Positions 1 to 11,711 of a stretch of 64,000 nucleotides of DNA are shown here, one piece after another. The DNA comes from Peromyscus leucopus. Its lineage: Eukaryota; Chordata; Mammalia; Rodentia; Cricetidae. The position numbers and the translations under genes were made by a program. The notes under the pieces were generated by a model, which was not told the origin of the DNA, ran no database searches, and was given only the letters and a program-made list of their open reading frames with translations. Position 1 is the first letter of the stretch, and every line of letters starts with the position of its first letter. The stretch is taken from the NCBI RefSeq assembly GCF_004664715.2, contig NC_051066.1, positions 84,407,735 to 84,471,734 on the forward strand, read 5' to 3'.

Positions 1-2170
1 TCTTTAGTCTTTTTCTAAAGGATATTGACAGTTCCTTAAATCAGATCAAAATGACTGAAAGGACACGCAATTCGAAGACTGGCTAACCATCCACAAAGTG
101 GTCACAAGACAAGATTCTGACTCTGAGAAAAACAACAAGCTTAAGACCTGCTGTCTGACCATTTAAAAATAATCTCCTGCCTTGGGTGACATGTGAGTAA
201 TGTGTAAAGCCCTGGGGCTAGGTCAATATGATTACATGGACAATCTTACCAGTAGCACCTCACATGTTCTGTGTGGGAACTTCAGTGTTTTATCTGCTTT
301 ATCTAAACATCCAGCTGTGGTTCTAGCTGTTATGGAGGAGTCTAGGGGATCTAGGAATCCTCTAAAATTAGAAAAGTGGATATATTTTTCAGAGAGGAGA
401 TTTCAGATAAAATTAAAAAATAATGTAGAAAACTTCCTACAGACTTTTACTTTGTATTTCTTTAACCATAATTCTTTATTACATGTTCCATCCTCACTCA
501 TGTTAGCTTTAGATATAAATTATTAAGTGGTTCATTTTTCCTCCATGAAACATATTACTGAGGGTTAAGGGGGAAAGGGCCACATCTAACACAAAAGTCT
601 GCTGATCCCCAATCCTTAGTTAGAGGACGTGCTCAGGAAACATTAGGTGGTGGAAGGCATGAGTAAACCATGTCTGTATAACAGAAGAGACCCTCTGCTA
701 TTAAGCAAGATTATCTTAGACTTCAAGTTTGGGTTTGATTTGGTGTCACTGTGTTCACAACTTCACTTTAGTTAAGAGCTGCCGATAGAGGACGGAACCT
801 ATTCCAATTCCAGGCTCAAGTATGACAATAGATGGCAATCAGCACCGATATCAAAGAAGTGGGGGAAACTCCATCATTGTGAGGCTAAGGATGCTATTAT
901 AACCAAGAAGAATGATTAGATGCAGACTTATTATAGCAGTTTCAAATAAAATAAGGCCTGATAAAACATGTTAAATTACCTCCTTAAGAGAAAACACATG
1001 CTTGCACAGGATGAAGATATCTTACAGGAACTGAATGTGAGGGCACAGTTACTGCATTTCACAACAAAGACAGAAACACACAAATAAATGCCTTCATAGT
1101 CAAACCAAAATTCTGGAACCACCTCAGTTTCCAGGAACCTTTCTCATGTGTTTTCATTCCTTTATTATATTGCAAGGTTATGATGGCAGCTGTGGAATGC
1201 CTGAATCAACGCCTAACCCAATGGACGCTATATTTATTTAACTGACTAAACAACATGTATTACCCCTGGAAATTTCTAGAACCAAGACCGTGTGTCTACA
1301 CAAAAGAGAGTTTGAATTCTCATCTCATTTCACGTCCCTTCCATGAGCATAGGAATGGATGACTCTAATGAAATCTTCATGCTATTCAAAATGACTGCCT
1401 TCAGCACTGAAGAGCAAATAATATCCTAGAAGACTTTCGGAACTGAGCATGCAGGACCAGACTTTTTTCCATGGGAATTACCTGAAATCTAAGTGTCTTA
1501 ACTGGTTAAAATTATTATTAAACCTCAGCAAATTTACATAGCCCTACCAAAGAAGGAACAAGATGGCTTACAAATGAGGTGACATCTCTGTTTAACAGCC
1601 AAGGACAGTCTTTCAAGATAATTTGGGACAAGGAGCAAAGCTTACATTATTGAAATGACTAATACAAGGGAACCTGAGGCAGTTGGAATGCAATTATCCC
1701 TGCTAGAATTCAGTCAAGCCAGATTCTGACACTTTTAAGCAATGTTGTGGGCCTTTTTAATGAACAGGGGGCCTTGGGATTGGATTTCACCTTAGTTCCA
1801 GGTATAAAACCTGCACCATGAGAATGCAAAGTGGGAGATGTTGATTAGTTCACACATGTCAGGTTCAGAACTCTAATCCTAGAGATCAATAGCTCTGACT
1901 TCTGTTTTGCAGAAGAAAACTGAGGCATAAAACATCACAAAGTAAAAACAAAAAAACAAAAAAAAAACAAAAAAACTCTGTTGTTTCATGCTCCCTTTTG
2001 TATTCCCAAGTCCACACACCCCTCAATTTAATTTAATTAGCTAAGTATTATTACTGTATTTTCTATACTCAGCCCTTTGCTCAAATTCTGGAAATTTATG
2101 ATTAATGTGATGAATGATGCTTGGTTTTTCCTTCCTTTGTTCTTTCCATCCACCCTCCCTCTCTCTTTCT
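1..2170. other. Upstream intergenic DNA, nothing recognised
   Basis: This A+T-rich stretch lies upstream of Bdnf. It has a short A-rich run with C interruptions near 1945-1975. The longest open frame (about 108 codons from 200) shows no domain, no repeated composition signature and no splice context, so I do not call it a gene. Confidence 0.6.
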
Positions 2171-2175
2171 TTCCA

Positions 2176-2242
2176 GAACTGAGTATCAAATGCAGGGCTA
2201 GGCAAACATACTACCACTGAACCGAATCCCCAAACCCAACGG
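2176..2242 (-). mobile_element. ID-type SINE fragment, antisense
   Basis: The complement reads as the tRNA-like head of a rodent ID/B4 element: a GGGGATT start, a CAGTGGTAGTATG-like A-box stretch and a CCCTGCATTTGATACTCAGT-like B-box end. It is preceded by a pyrimidine-rich tract, which is the complement of the A-rich tail. Confidence 0.6.
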
Positions 2243-2354
2243 GTCTTTGCTTTCTAAAAGCTGTTACCCTGTCTGGAGAAACTAATATGAACCCAAGTTA
2301 TTCTTTCAGAAGGCTGAGTTTATTAGTCGGCTTTCTATCCCTATCAAAAATACC

Positions 2355-5185
2355 TAAGTGAAAACAACAAATACTAAAAAGGGGAACACACAGCACTACC
2401 ACCAAAAGACAACAGGAATTAACAATCACTGGTCATTAATATCCCTTAATATCAATGCACTCAATTCAACTATAAAAAGACACAGGCTAACAGAATGGAT
2501 AAAAAAACAGGATCTACCCTTCTGCTGCACACAAGAAACACACCTCAACTTCAAAGACAGACACTACCTCGGAGTGAAAGGCTGAGAAAAGACTTTCCAA
2601 TCAAATGGATTTAAGGAGCCAGCTGGTGTAGCTATCCTAATATCTAACAAAATAAACTTTAAACTAAAATCAATCAAAAGAAATCAGGAAGGACATTACA
2701 TATTTATCACATGAAAAATCCACCAAGATGAAGTCTCAATTCAAACATTTATGCCCAAAATACAAGGGCACCCACATTTGTAAAGGAAACATTACTAAAG
2801 CTTAATTTGCACATCAAATCCCACACACTAGTAGGAGACTTCAATGCCCCACTCTTACCAATGAATAGATCTGCCAAACAGAAACTTAACAGAGAAATAA
2901 GAGAACTAACAGATATTATGACTCAAATGGACTTAATAGATATTACAGACCATTCCATCCTAACACAAAAAAATATACCTTCTTCTCAGCACTGCGTGGA
3001 ATGTTCTCTAAAATGGACCACGTACTCACAAAGCAAGTATCACAAAGCAAGTATCAACAGATATGAAAAAGTTGGAATAACCTCCTGTATTTTATCAGAC
3101 CACCATAGATGGCTTAAAGTTAGATTTCAACAACAACAAAAATTACAGAAAGCCTACAATCTCATGGAAACTGAATAATGCCCAACTGAATCACCAATGG
3201 GCCAAGGAAGAAATAAAGAAAAAAATAAAGATTTCCTAGAATTCAGTGAAAATGAATATACAACATACTCAAACTTATAGTACACTATGAAAGCAGTGCT
3301 AAGAGAAAATTCATAGCACTAAATGTCCACATACAGAAGATGGAGCAATCTCACTCTAGCGATTTAACAGCACACCTGAAAGCTCTAGAACAAAAAGAAG
3401 CTAACCCACCCAGGAGGAATAGATGTAAGGAAATAATCTAATATAGGGCTGAAATCAATAAAATAGAAACAAAAAGAACCAATAAAACAAAGAGTTGGTT
3501 CTTTGAGAAAATCAACAAGATAGAAAAGCCCATATCCAAACTAAGTGAAAGGCAGAGAGAGAGCATTCAAATTAACAAAATCAGAAATGAAAATAAAGAC
3601 AGAACAACAGACAATGAGGAAATCCAGAGAATCATCATGTCATACTTAAAAAACCTATACTCTACAAAATTGGAAAATCTAAAAGAAATGGACAATTTTA
3701 TGAATAGGTACAATATACCAAAGTTAAACAATTTAAATAGACCTGTAACCTATAACAATTTAAATAGAAATAGTCATTAAAAGTCTCCCAACCAAAAAAA
3801 GCCCAGGACCAGATGGTTTCAGTGTAGAATTCTACCAGATTTTCAAAGGAGAGCTAATACCAATACTCTTCAAATTGTTCCACACAATAGAAACAGAAGG
3901 AACATTACCAAACTCTTTTTATGAGACTACAGTTACCCTGATATCCAAACCACGCAAAGATGCAACAAAGAAAGAGAATTATATACTAATCTCCCTAATG
4001 AATGTTAATGCAAAAAATACTCAATAAAATATTAGCAAACTGAATCCAAGAACACATCAAAAAAATTATCCACCATGACCAAGTAGACTTCATTCCAGAG
4101 ATGCAAGGATGGTTGATACAAAAATCTGTCAATGTAATACACCACACAAACAAATTGAAAGAAAAAAAAACATGATCATCTCATTAGATGCTGAAAAAGC
4201 CTTTGACAAAATCCAACACCCCTTCATGATAAAGGTCGTGGAGAAATCAGGAATACAAGGAACATACCAAAACATAATATGGGCAATTTACAGCAAACCA
4301 ACATCCAGCATCAAATTAAATGGAGAGAAACTCAAAGCAATTCCACTAAAATCAGGAATAAGACAAGGCTGTCCACTCTCCCAATATTTATTCAATATAG
4401 TACTTGAAGTTCTAGCTAGAGCAATAAGACAACAGAAGGAGATCAAGGGGATACAAATTGGAAAGGAAGAAGTCAAACTTTCACTATTTGCAGACGATAT
4501 GATAGTATACATAAGTGACCCCAAAATTCTACCAAGGAACTCCTATAGCTGATAAACACCTTCAGTAATGTGGCAGGATACAAGATTAACTTAAAAAAAG
4601 TAGCCCCCCCCCATATACAAATGATAAACAGGCTGAGAAAGAAATCAGAGAAACATTACTCTTTAAAATAGCCACAAATAATATAAAATACCTTGGAGTA
4701 ACTCTAACTAAGCAAGTGAATGACCTGTATGACAAGAACTTTAAGTCTATGAAGAAAGAAATCAAGAAGATATCAGAAAATGGAAAGATCTCTCATGCTC
4801 ATGAGTAGGTTGGATTAACATAGTAAAAGCAGCAATCTATAGATTCAATGCAATCCCCATCAAAATCACAACACAATTCTTCACAGACCCCAAAAGAACA
4901 ATACTCAACTTCATATGGAAAAATAAAAAACCCAGGATAGCTAAAAGAATCTGTACAATAAAGCAACCTCTGGAGGCATCACCATCCCTGACCTCAAGCT
5001 CTACTATAGAGCTACAGTAATAAAAACAGGTTGGTACTGGCATAAAAACTGACATGTGGACCAATGGAATCAAATTGAAGACCCTGATTTTTGACAAAGA
5101 AGCCAAAATTGTACAATGCAAAAAGAAAGCATCTTCAACAAATGGTGCTGGCAAAACTGGATGTCAACATGTACAAAACTGCTCA
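2355..5185 (+). mobile_element. Truncated, decayed L1 LINE (ORF2 remnant)
   Basis: Conceptual frames show L1 ORF2 in order. The endonuclease start (SLNINALNS, then CTQETHL) is near 2440-2560 and GDFNAPL near 2837. The reverse transcriptase follows with [14 protein letters not shown] near 4190, [17 protein letters not shown] near 4360 and the catalytic FADDM near 4490. The frame is broken repeatedly by stops and shifts, with short internal deletions. It lacks the 5' end, ORF1, the C-terminal part of ORF2 and a poly(A) tail, so it cannot move. Two small internal tandem duplications are visible (14-bp units at 3027-3054; an AACAATTTAAATAGA repeat at 3726-3768). Confidence 0.93.
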
Positions 5186-5499
5186 TACTGTTATTTATAT
5201 ATTTATTTTTGGTCTGGAGCTATTTGCAGCCAAAATTGTTCATTAAATCATATGCTTTTCCACTTTGTTACATTGCTTCCCATTTGTAATATTTTTGCAT
5301 ACATTAATTTTGCTAGCTGTAACTGCAAATTTAAAAGATATTGAATCCTTAAACCAGAATGCCACAGGACTCCATGGTGGTATCTTGGCTCCTGCTTTGG
5401 TAGGGGAATTTCACCCAGCATGGCTGCCAGGTGCAGACCACTTCACCCAATTTTGTCACCATCATTGCCTGCGGTTGTGTTACAAGTTACAGTAACGGT
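5186..5499. other. Spacer after L1, nothing recognised
   Basis: A short unique-looking segment between the L1 fragment and an MIR copy. No gene, structured RNA or repeat was recognised. Confidence 0.5.
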
Positions 5500-5660
5500 G
5501 GCAACCACTTACCGAACACTCACTATCTGCCTTCTAAAATGGTATCTAATCAACACCCCCAAATCCTCACAAAACTCCACATAACAGCTACGTTTCCCCT
5601 GCTTTTCTGATGAAGAAATGAGGACTCAGAGGCACCAAGGGACTGGGACTGGTCTTAAGC
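5500..5660 (-). mobile_element. MIR SINE fragment, antisense
   Basis: The order ACTCACTATCTGCC, then AATCCTCACAAAA, then TGATGAAGAAATGAGGACTCAGAGGCACC follows the antisense strand of the ancient mammalian MIR consensus, with many substitutions. Confidence 0.65.
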
Positions 5661-5770
5661 AAAGCCAGCAACTTGTCTATAGCTTACCAGAATCCAGTCT
5701 CAGTGCCGTACCCAGTCTCTTGACATCCGCAGCTTACTTCCTCACTTAGCATAAGATGAGGAAATGAAAA

Positions 5771-6173
5771 TGAACCTATATAGGACTGCTGTGGGATGTT
5801 GCTCTGATTGATTAATAAATAAAACACTGATTGTCCAGTAGCCAGACAAGAAGTATAGGTGGGACAAGGAAAGAGGAAAATTCTGAAAAGTGGAAGGCTA
5901 AAACAGGGAGACACTGCCAGCTGCCGCCATGAGTACCAACATGTAAGATACTGGTGAGCCACGAGCCATGGGACAAGGTATAGATTAATAAAAATGGGTT
6001 AATTTAAGATAAAAGAACTAAATAACAAGAAGCCTGCCACAGCCATACAGTTTGTAAACAATATAAGTCTCTGTGTGTTTACTTGGTTGGGTCTGAGTGA
6101 CTGCAGGACTGGCAGGTGAGAGAGATTTGTCCTGACTGTGGGCCAGGCAGGACTGGAGAAAACTTCAGCTACA
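5771..6173 (+). mobile_element. Solo-LTR-like dispersed repeat
   Basis: About 400 bp starting with TG and ending with CA. It contains TGATTGATTAATAAATAAAA (polyadenylation-type AATAAA) and a GTCTCTGTGTGTTTACTTGG segment near the 3' end. I recognise the sequence as a dispersed muroid rodent repeat with LTR features, but I cannot fix the family name; the cricetid mys group is one possibility. No internal retroviral coding region is next to it. Confidence 0.45.
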
Positions 6174-8250
6174 TAGGACTGATAGGACTGTAAACACCCA
6201 ATAAGTCAGTTTAAAGGTGTTTATTCCACTGTTATTAAACTACAAAAGTTAATGGTTGACATCAACAACCATCTTATATCTGAGACATCCATGGGTTTCA
6301 AATTCAGGTAAGTCTCTTAAGGTGGCATTGACAGGGGTCACTTAGATGATTGACAGCTGCTCTGGTCTAGAAGATTCAAGACCACTTTACTCACAGGCTT
6401 AGCACCTTAGGGTAAACTGAAGATGAGACCTAGGTCGTCCTTCTGCGTTTCCATGAAATCTCACAGCTTCCCCATGCGGTAGCTCCAGGACACTAGTTGC
6501 AATCAACTTGTCTATCCCAGTACTAAAGCTACAGAAGGAAACGTTTACAGGAATAGGAAGGTAAGTAATGTGAGCATTTGAAATCTCAATGAGTTTTCTG
6601 ATTTGTGAAAATAAAGACCATTCTTGGGTTGGTTTCAAAAAGAGGAAGCTATTTTCTCATATTTCTCAAGACAGAACACACTGTGGGTTTGGTGTCCTCT
6701 GAGGCCTCTCTCTATCGTGGTCCCATGGCTATCCTGGCTGTCCCCTAGCTGTGTCCTGTGGAATCTCTCCACCATGCATGCACATCCTTAAAGCTTTTCT
6801 TTCTATGAGAAACACTAAATGATATTCGCACACTACATCCTCATCTTAAATTTAAAAACTCTTTTACAAATCAGGTCTAAACATGGTTATATTCCGAGAC
6901 ACTGAAGATTAGGACTTTGATGGTGGGAAGTGGGAAGATGAGCAATTTACTCCACAATAAATGTTAATCTAGTGCTTTTAGGTTAAGTGGGGAGGGAGAT
7001 CCAAAGAGAAAAATAATATTTTGCTAGGGTTAGAGAACCCAGCCTTTGGCAGTGAGAATGAGAACTCTTTCCCATGCAGGCCCACTAAGAAAATACTGGA
7101 CAATTTCCCCGAGATTTATATTTTATATTGTGGGAGCAATAAACAGAGGCAGGTTCAATGCAGCGACTAGAGATTTCCCCCTTTTCTTTAGAAATTTCAG
7201 CATTCTTAGAACCACTTTTATCATAGGACACTGAGGTCATGGGCTTCTCAGCACACCCAGATCTCTGAGCCATTCATTCTTCCCATTTCTTGGCTGACAT
7301 TTCTAGAATGCAGGTCACTATTTAGACTCTGAATCACAGCAATATTGGAGAATATGATGTCCTTGTTTCTACCTTAACATAGAGCTGTCAAGACGTTGAG
7401 AACATCTCCACAGTAATTTGCAAACATAGACCCATTCTGGGACTCTGAGTCACCACATTAGTGCCCCCTAATTTGCAGTGTATACCCCATCTTTGATTCG
7501 CAGCTCCTGGATTTCAAGAATAACCTGCATCTTAGAAAGAAATTGGCTTATAATCTGTCTAGGCTTCTTCTGGGATGCATCTGCTACCTTCCAGGATAGA
7601 GGGGGTAGAAAAAGTCATTTAAGTCTCTAGGGAAATGTAGCACAATTAGTGCTCAATGCTCCTTTTGCAGTCTCTCCTTGTATTCTAATCTATGTTTCCA
7701 TGCTGTATGAGATTAAAAGACACATCCTCCCAGAGATAAAAGGAGTAATTTAATTCTAAGTCATCTAATAAAATTATGCTAAGCTTCTATTATGTATCAC
7801 TATAGTGTTGGGGGAGGGGAAGATGCAGTATAGTTAAGTGAAACTGGCCTGTCACAACACAAAACACATTTCAACAAAACAAGCATGAATTAAGAGAAAA
7901 ATGTGGCAGAAAGGATTTATGTGGTATACTGTTCAACATCATGAATTATGGAAGCTAAAACCCCAGAGTTTTTCCTTCTTATTTTATCAGTTGTAAACCT
8001 TGTGATCCACGGTTTGTTAGTCAGAGGTTTAAGCAGAAGCACACAGGTAGGGTACTAAACAAAGCACCTGGCATAAATCAGTGCCCAGTACTTGGTAGCT
8101 CCCATTTTCATGCTTCCTAATGTGGCTGTAAGAAGTGAACAACTGACACTTTTGATCTCTCCTATTCCTCACCAACCTTGCAAATATGATTTTTCTCCAC
8201 TCTTCTCCACTTCCTAAATGATTTCTTCAAACATCCAGTTGGTCATGCCC
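6174..8250. other. Upstream intergenic DNA, nothing recognised
   Basis: No gene supported. A weak MIR-like end (GCACCTGGCATAAATCAGTGCCCAGTACTTGG near 8064-8095) is the only repeat trace seen. Confidence 0.5.
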
Positions 8251-8297
8251 TCCTCCTCCTCCTCCTCCTCCTCCTCCTCCTCCTCCTCCTCCTCCTC
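8251..8297 (+). repeat. (TCC)n microsatellite
   Basis: An uninterrupted run of about 15 TCC units. It creates artefactual poly-Ser and poly-Glu open frames on the two strands. Confidence 0.97.
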
Positions 8298-8795
8298 ATG
8301 TCCCATAAGCCAGTCAGAAGCAGAGGAAGGCAGGATGTCGAAAGTGGAAATTTGTGGTCCCATGTTGTCTGGGGCAAGAGAGGTAGTTAGTACAATGGAA
8401 AGCACATACCTGTCAGATGTTTCCAAGGAGACACTGCAATAAACTGTTTCTTTCTCCTGCTTACTTCCTTTGGGATTGTTATTTGTCTTATAATTTCAGG
8501 TTACAGTCCATCACTGGGTTTGGGAACTCAAAACAGGAACTTCAAATAGCTAGTCCCATCACATTCAAAGCTAAGAGAAGAGAAAAATAAATGCATGTAT
8601 CCGTACCTGTTTTTGTTTAACTCATTTTTTCCGTTTGTATACAGTTCAGGATCTCCTCCCTAAGAAATAGTGACACTAACTGTGAGCTGGGTCTTCACAA
8701 ATAAGCTAACTTAATTAATACAAGACTGCAGAAATGTCCATCATCACTGATAAAGACAATCCTTAACTGAAGTTCTTTTCCCAATTCACTCTCAA

Positions 8796-8821
8796 TCTCT
8801 CTCTTTCTTTCTTTCTTTCTC

Positions 8822-8852
<31 letters not shown>

Positions 8853-8894
8853 CTCTCCCTCTTCCTCTCCCCTCCCCCTCCCTTTCCCTCTCTC
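8796..8894 (+). repeat. (CTTT)n and CT-rich tract
   Basis: CTTT repeats interrupted by CTCT, passing into CCCT-rich sequence. It abuts an antisense B3-type SINE but is not simply that element's tail. Confidence 0.95.
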
Positions 8895-8899
8895 AAATG

Positions 8900-9102
8900 G
8901 GTGTTTTGACTGCATGTATGGCTGTGCAACATATACATGCTTAGTGTCAGCAGAAGCCAGAAGAGAACATCAAATTTCCTGAAACTGAAGTTACAGGTGG
9001 TTCTGAGCCACCATGTGGGTGTGGGTGCTGGGAATCAAACCCAGGTCCTCTGGAAAAAAAAACAGCTAGTGCTCTTACAAGCTAAGCCATCTCTCCAGAC
9101 CC
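8900..9102 (-). mobile_element. B3/B2-type SINE, antisense
   Basis: It contains GCCAGAAGAGAACATC, GAAGTTACAGGTGGTTCTGAG, the CCATGTGGGTG stretch and ends AGCCATCTCTCCAGACCC. The last part is the complement of the tRNA-derived B2/B3 head. Confidence 0.88.
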
Positions 9103-11659
9103 ACACCCATACCTATCCTCACTTGCCTCCTTTTGATTTACATTCAAGACATACTCCTTTCTCTCAGTCTGTCATTTTCTACCTGGAAACCATAGTGAAC
9201 TTCAACCCAGACTCTCAACCTGCAGTCCTCTAAGCTAGTCTTTACAGGGTCACCAGTCACATCTCCACAGGATTGCAGCCTCGGCTAAACCTTGACTTCA
9301 TCTTTTTCAGGGAACACCATTCTTCCCCCACAGCAAGAAATGCTGAGCTAAGCTGATTCAGAATTCCTAGCTCATAGTAAGCTACTAGTTTTGGAATGGT
9401 TTCTTACATGGATTAGCAAACCAACATAGCACCCTGGGGGTTTTATACTGGCTAGTTTTTCCCCTTAGAATATTTCCCCCTTTTTTGATCAGGCCAATCC
9501 TTATTTAGAAGTATAGTTAAGCAGGCTGTATGAGAGTAAGGATGCATGGTCTTGAGGTGTCTGGGTTGGAGGAGGCAGTTACAGACAATAGAATGTACAT
9601 GACCATCAGATATTCGTTCCTAGGAAGACACTTGAGGAAGCCGCCTCTTTCTCCTACCTGCTTCCTGAATTACTGACCACTCACAGCAGCCTGAAACCAC
9701 CCAAAGCAGAGGCTTACAGAAGTTCTTTCTGAGGATTATCCTACTAAGAAATATAAAGCTAAAATGAATTTTTACAGAAGACTAGAGTCCTTTGATAACT
9801 CCTAGAATGGCTGACATTTGCCAGAGAGCTCACAGGAAATTTTCAGTTTCTAGCATGCCTACATATTCAATACCATACAGACAGAACTGAGTATGGTCAA
9901 GTCGATAAACACTGTTTCTCTGATGTAAAAGGTTGGTGTCAGCCAGAATTACCTAAAGGTCCTATCCTACCATCTTTGAACTTCACAGACATGAGGGAGC
10001 TTCTGGGAAGACATATGTAAGGTCGCCATATGAAACCAGAATGTGCTCAGGACACATCATATAGATAGATACTTTTCTACCAAGTGAAGAAGAGACTGTT
10101 TTCCAGGATTCACATGGAAGGAAAAGTCACTTAGAGAAAGTACACTGAAGCTACTCACATTTCTGTGCTGAACTGAAGAGAAATAAGTGCCATTTTGAGA
10201 TGAGGCAGAAATGTGATGTGTTATAGAAACAGAGTCCTTGAGCCTGGGGAACACTGGTAAAGTTCACCATATGCTCAAGTTAGGGTTTCCATAGAATTAA
10301 TAAATGGCCATTTGAAAATTTCCTCAGTGAAAAAAAGCTAATTCCTCATTCTGTGTCTTTCTCCTACTTCCTGATCTCTGAGCAGTGGAGTTTTGCCAAC
10401 AGGAACACTACTTGCTGAGGCCCTTTAGAAAAGCAACAGTCATTCTCTGTTCTTCATTTCTTTCCAGAATCCTTCTATCCTTGCTTCCATAAGGCACTCT
10501 TGTCTTACCCTATTACTTCCACTGTTTTCAGGGTGGTATCACCTTAGTGAGACACTGTCTTTCCTCTCCTTTCAAAGGAAAACAGACCTAGTTTCTTTAA
10601 CCTTTCAGCAAATTCCCCAAGTCCCTCTGTCATTCTAGTTGGCTTCTGCTCTGCCTTCTCTAGTTCCAGAATATCCTATTTATAGAAGGAAACCCAGAAT
10701 GAGCTCAGGACTCATCATATGACCTAACCAATTCTCTTTACATGACTAGAATAGCTTGCTCCAACTTCTCTTCCCTTCTGCAATTTATTCAGTGTATCTC
10801 AAACGGAGCGTATCATTCTTCTTTTATTCCAGTACATATTAAATGACAAATATTCAAACTCTAAGCCAGTGCTATTTATTACAAGGGATTGATGTTCACT
10901 ACAATCAAGACAATTCCAGAATTAATAGGTTCAGGGAGGGGTTAGAGACTATAGTTAATACAGAATTAAGGTTTAAAAATCCAAGTTTTTTCCCCTTGAT
11001 TTTTTTTTTAACTGTATGACATTCACTCCAGTTACTTAAGAGGCTTCTTAGCTGTCAATCACACCATAATGTGAGTGAAACCATTGCCTGGAAGAACATG
11101 CTTTAGCACTCAGCTGTGCAAAACAATGCAACCCTGTCACCTGGAAATTTGTTGAAAATGCCAAATCTTGGTTCCTATCCCAGACTCAGAATCTGCTTTC
11201 TAACAAGCCACCAAGGAGATTTGTGTGTATATTAAATTATGAAAACCGCAGTTCAGCAGCTGTGAGATCTTCCCTCCAGGTACTGCAGGCAGAAGAGAGC
11301 TCAAGTGTCTCTCTTGCTAGGCCCACCACATTACATTCAATCTATTTTCCTCACTGATTTTCATTTGCCTTTCCATGATCTTAACTCTGGTGATCCATCT
11401 CTTTATATTTACTTTTATTCATCTTTGCCTGTAAGATGGTTTAAGAAGAGTTGCTCAGCTCAAGCTCCAAATTCCATGGTGGTCTTATTTCAGCTTCACT
11501 GTGAGGTTGTCTGGTTTTCTGAAACTGAGTTAAGTCATATTTAAATCTTCTATCTCAAGTTTAGTTGTCAAGCTGAGGAATACATCAGAGCTATTGTAGA
11601 CTAAATCATGAGTTTCCAAAAGAGCTCCCCAACCCAACCCCAACCCCACCCCCGCCACA

Positions 11660-11661
<2 letters not shown>
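9103..11661. other. Upstream intergenic DNA, nothing recognised
   Basis: No supported gene, RNA or clear repeat. A C-rich, purine-poor stretch precedes the GT microsatellite at the right end. Confidence 0.5.

Positions 11662-11709
<48 letters not shown>
11662..11709 (+). repeat. (GT)n microsatellite
   Basis: About 24 GT units, followed by a C-rich tract. The open frames across it on both strands translate the repeat and are not genes. Confidence 0.97.

Positions 11710-11711
<2 letters not shown>

Noticed and set aside
200..526. 108-codon frame near the left edge
   Set aside because: Single, unconserved-looking frame in A+T-rich DNA without domain, promoter or splice signals.
8214..8442. Poly-Ser and poly-Glu frames
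   Set aside because: These are the TCC microsatellite read on the two strands.
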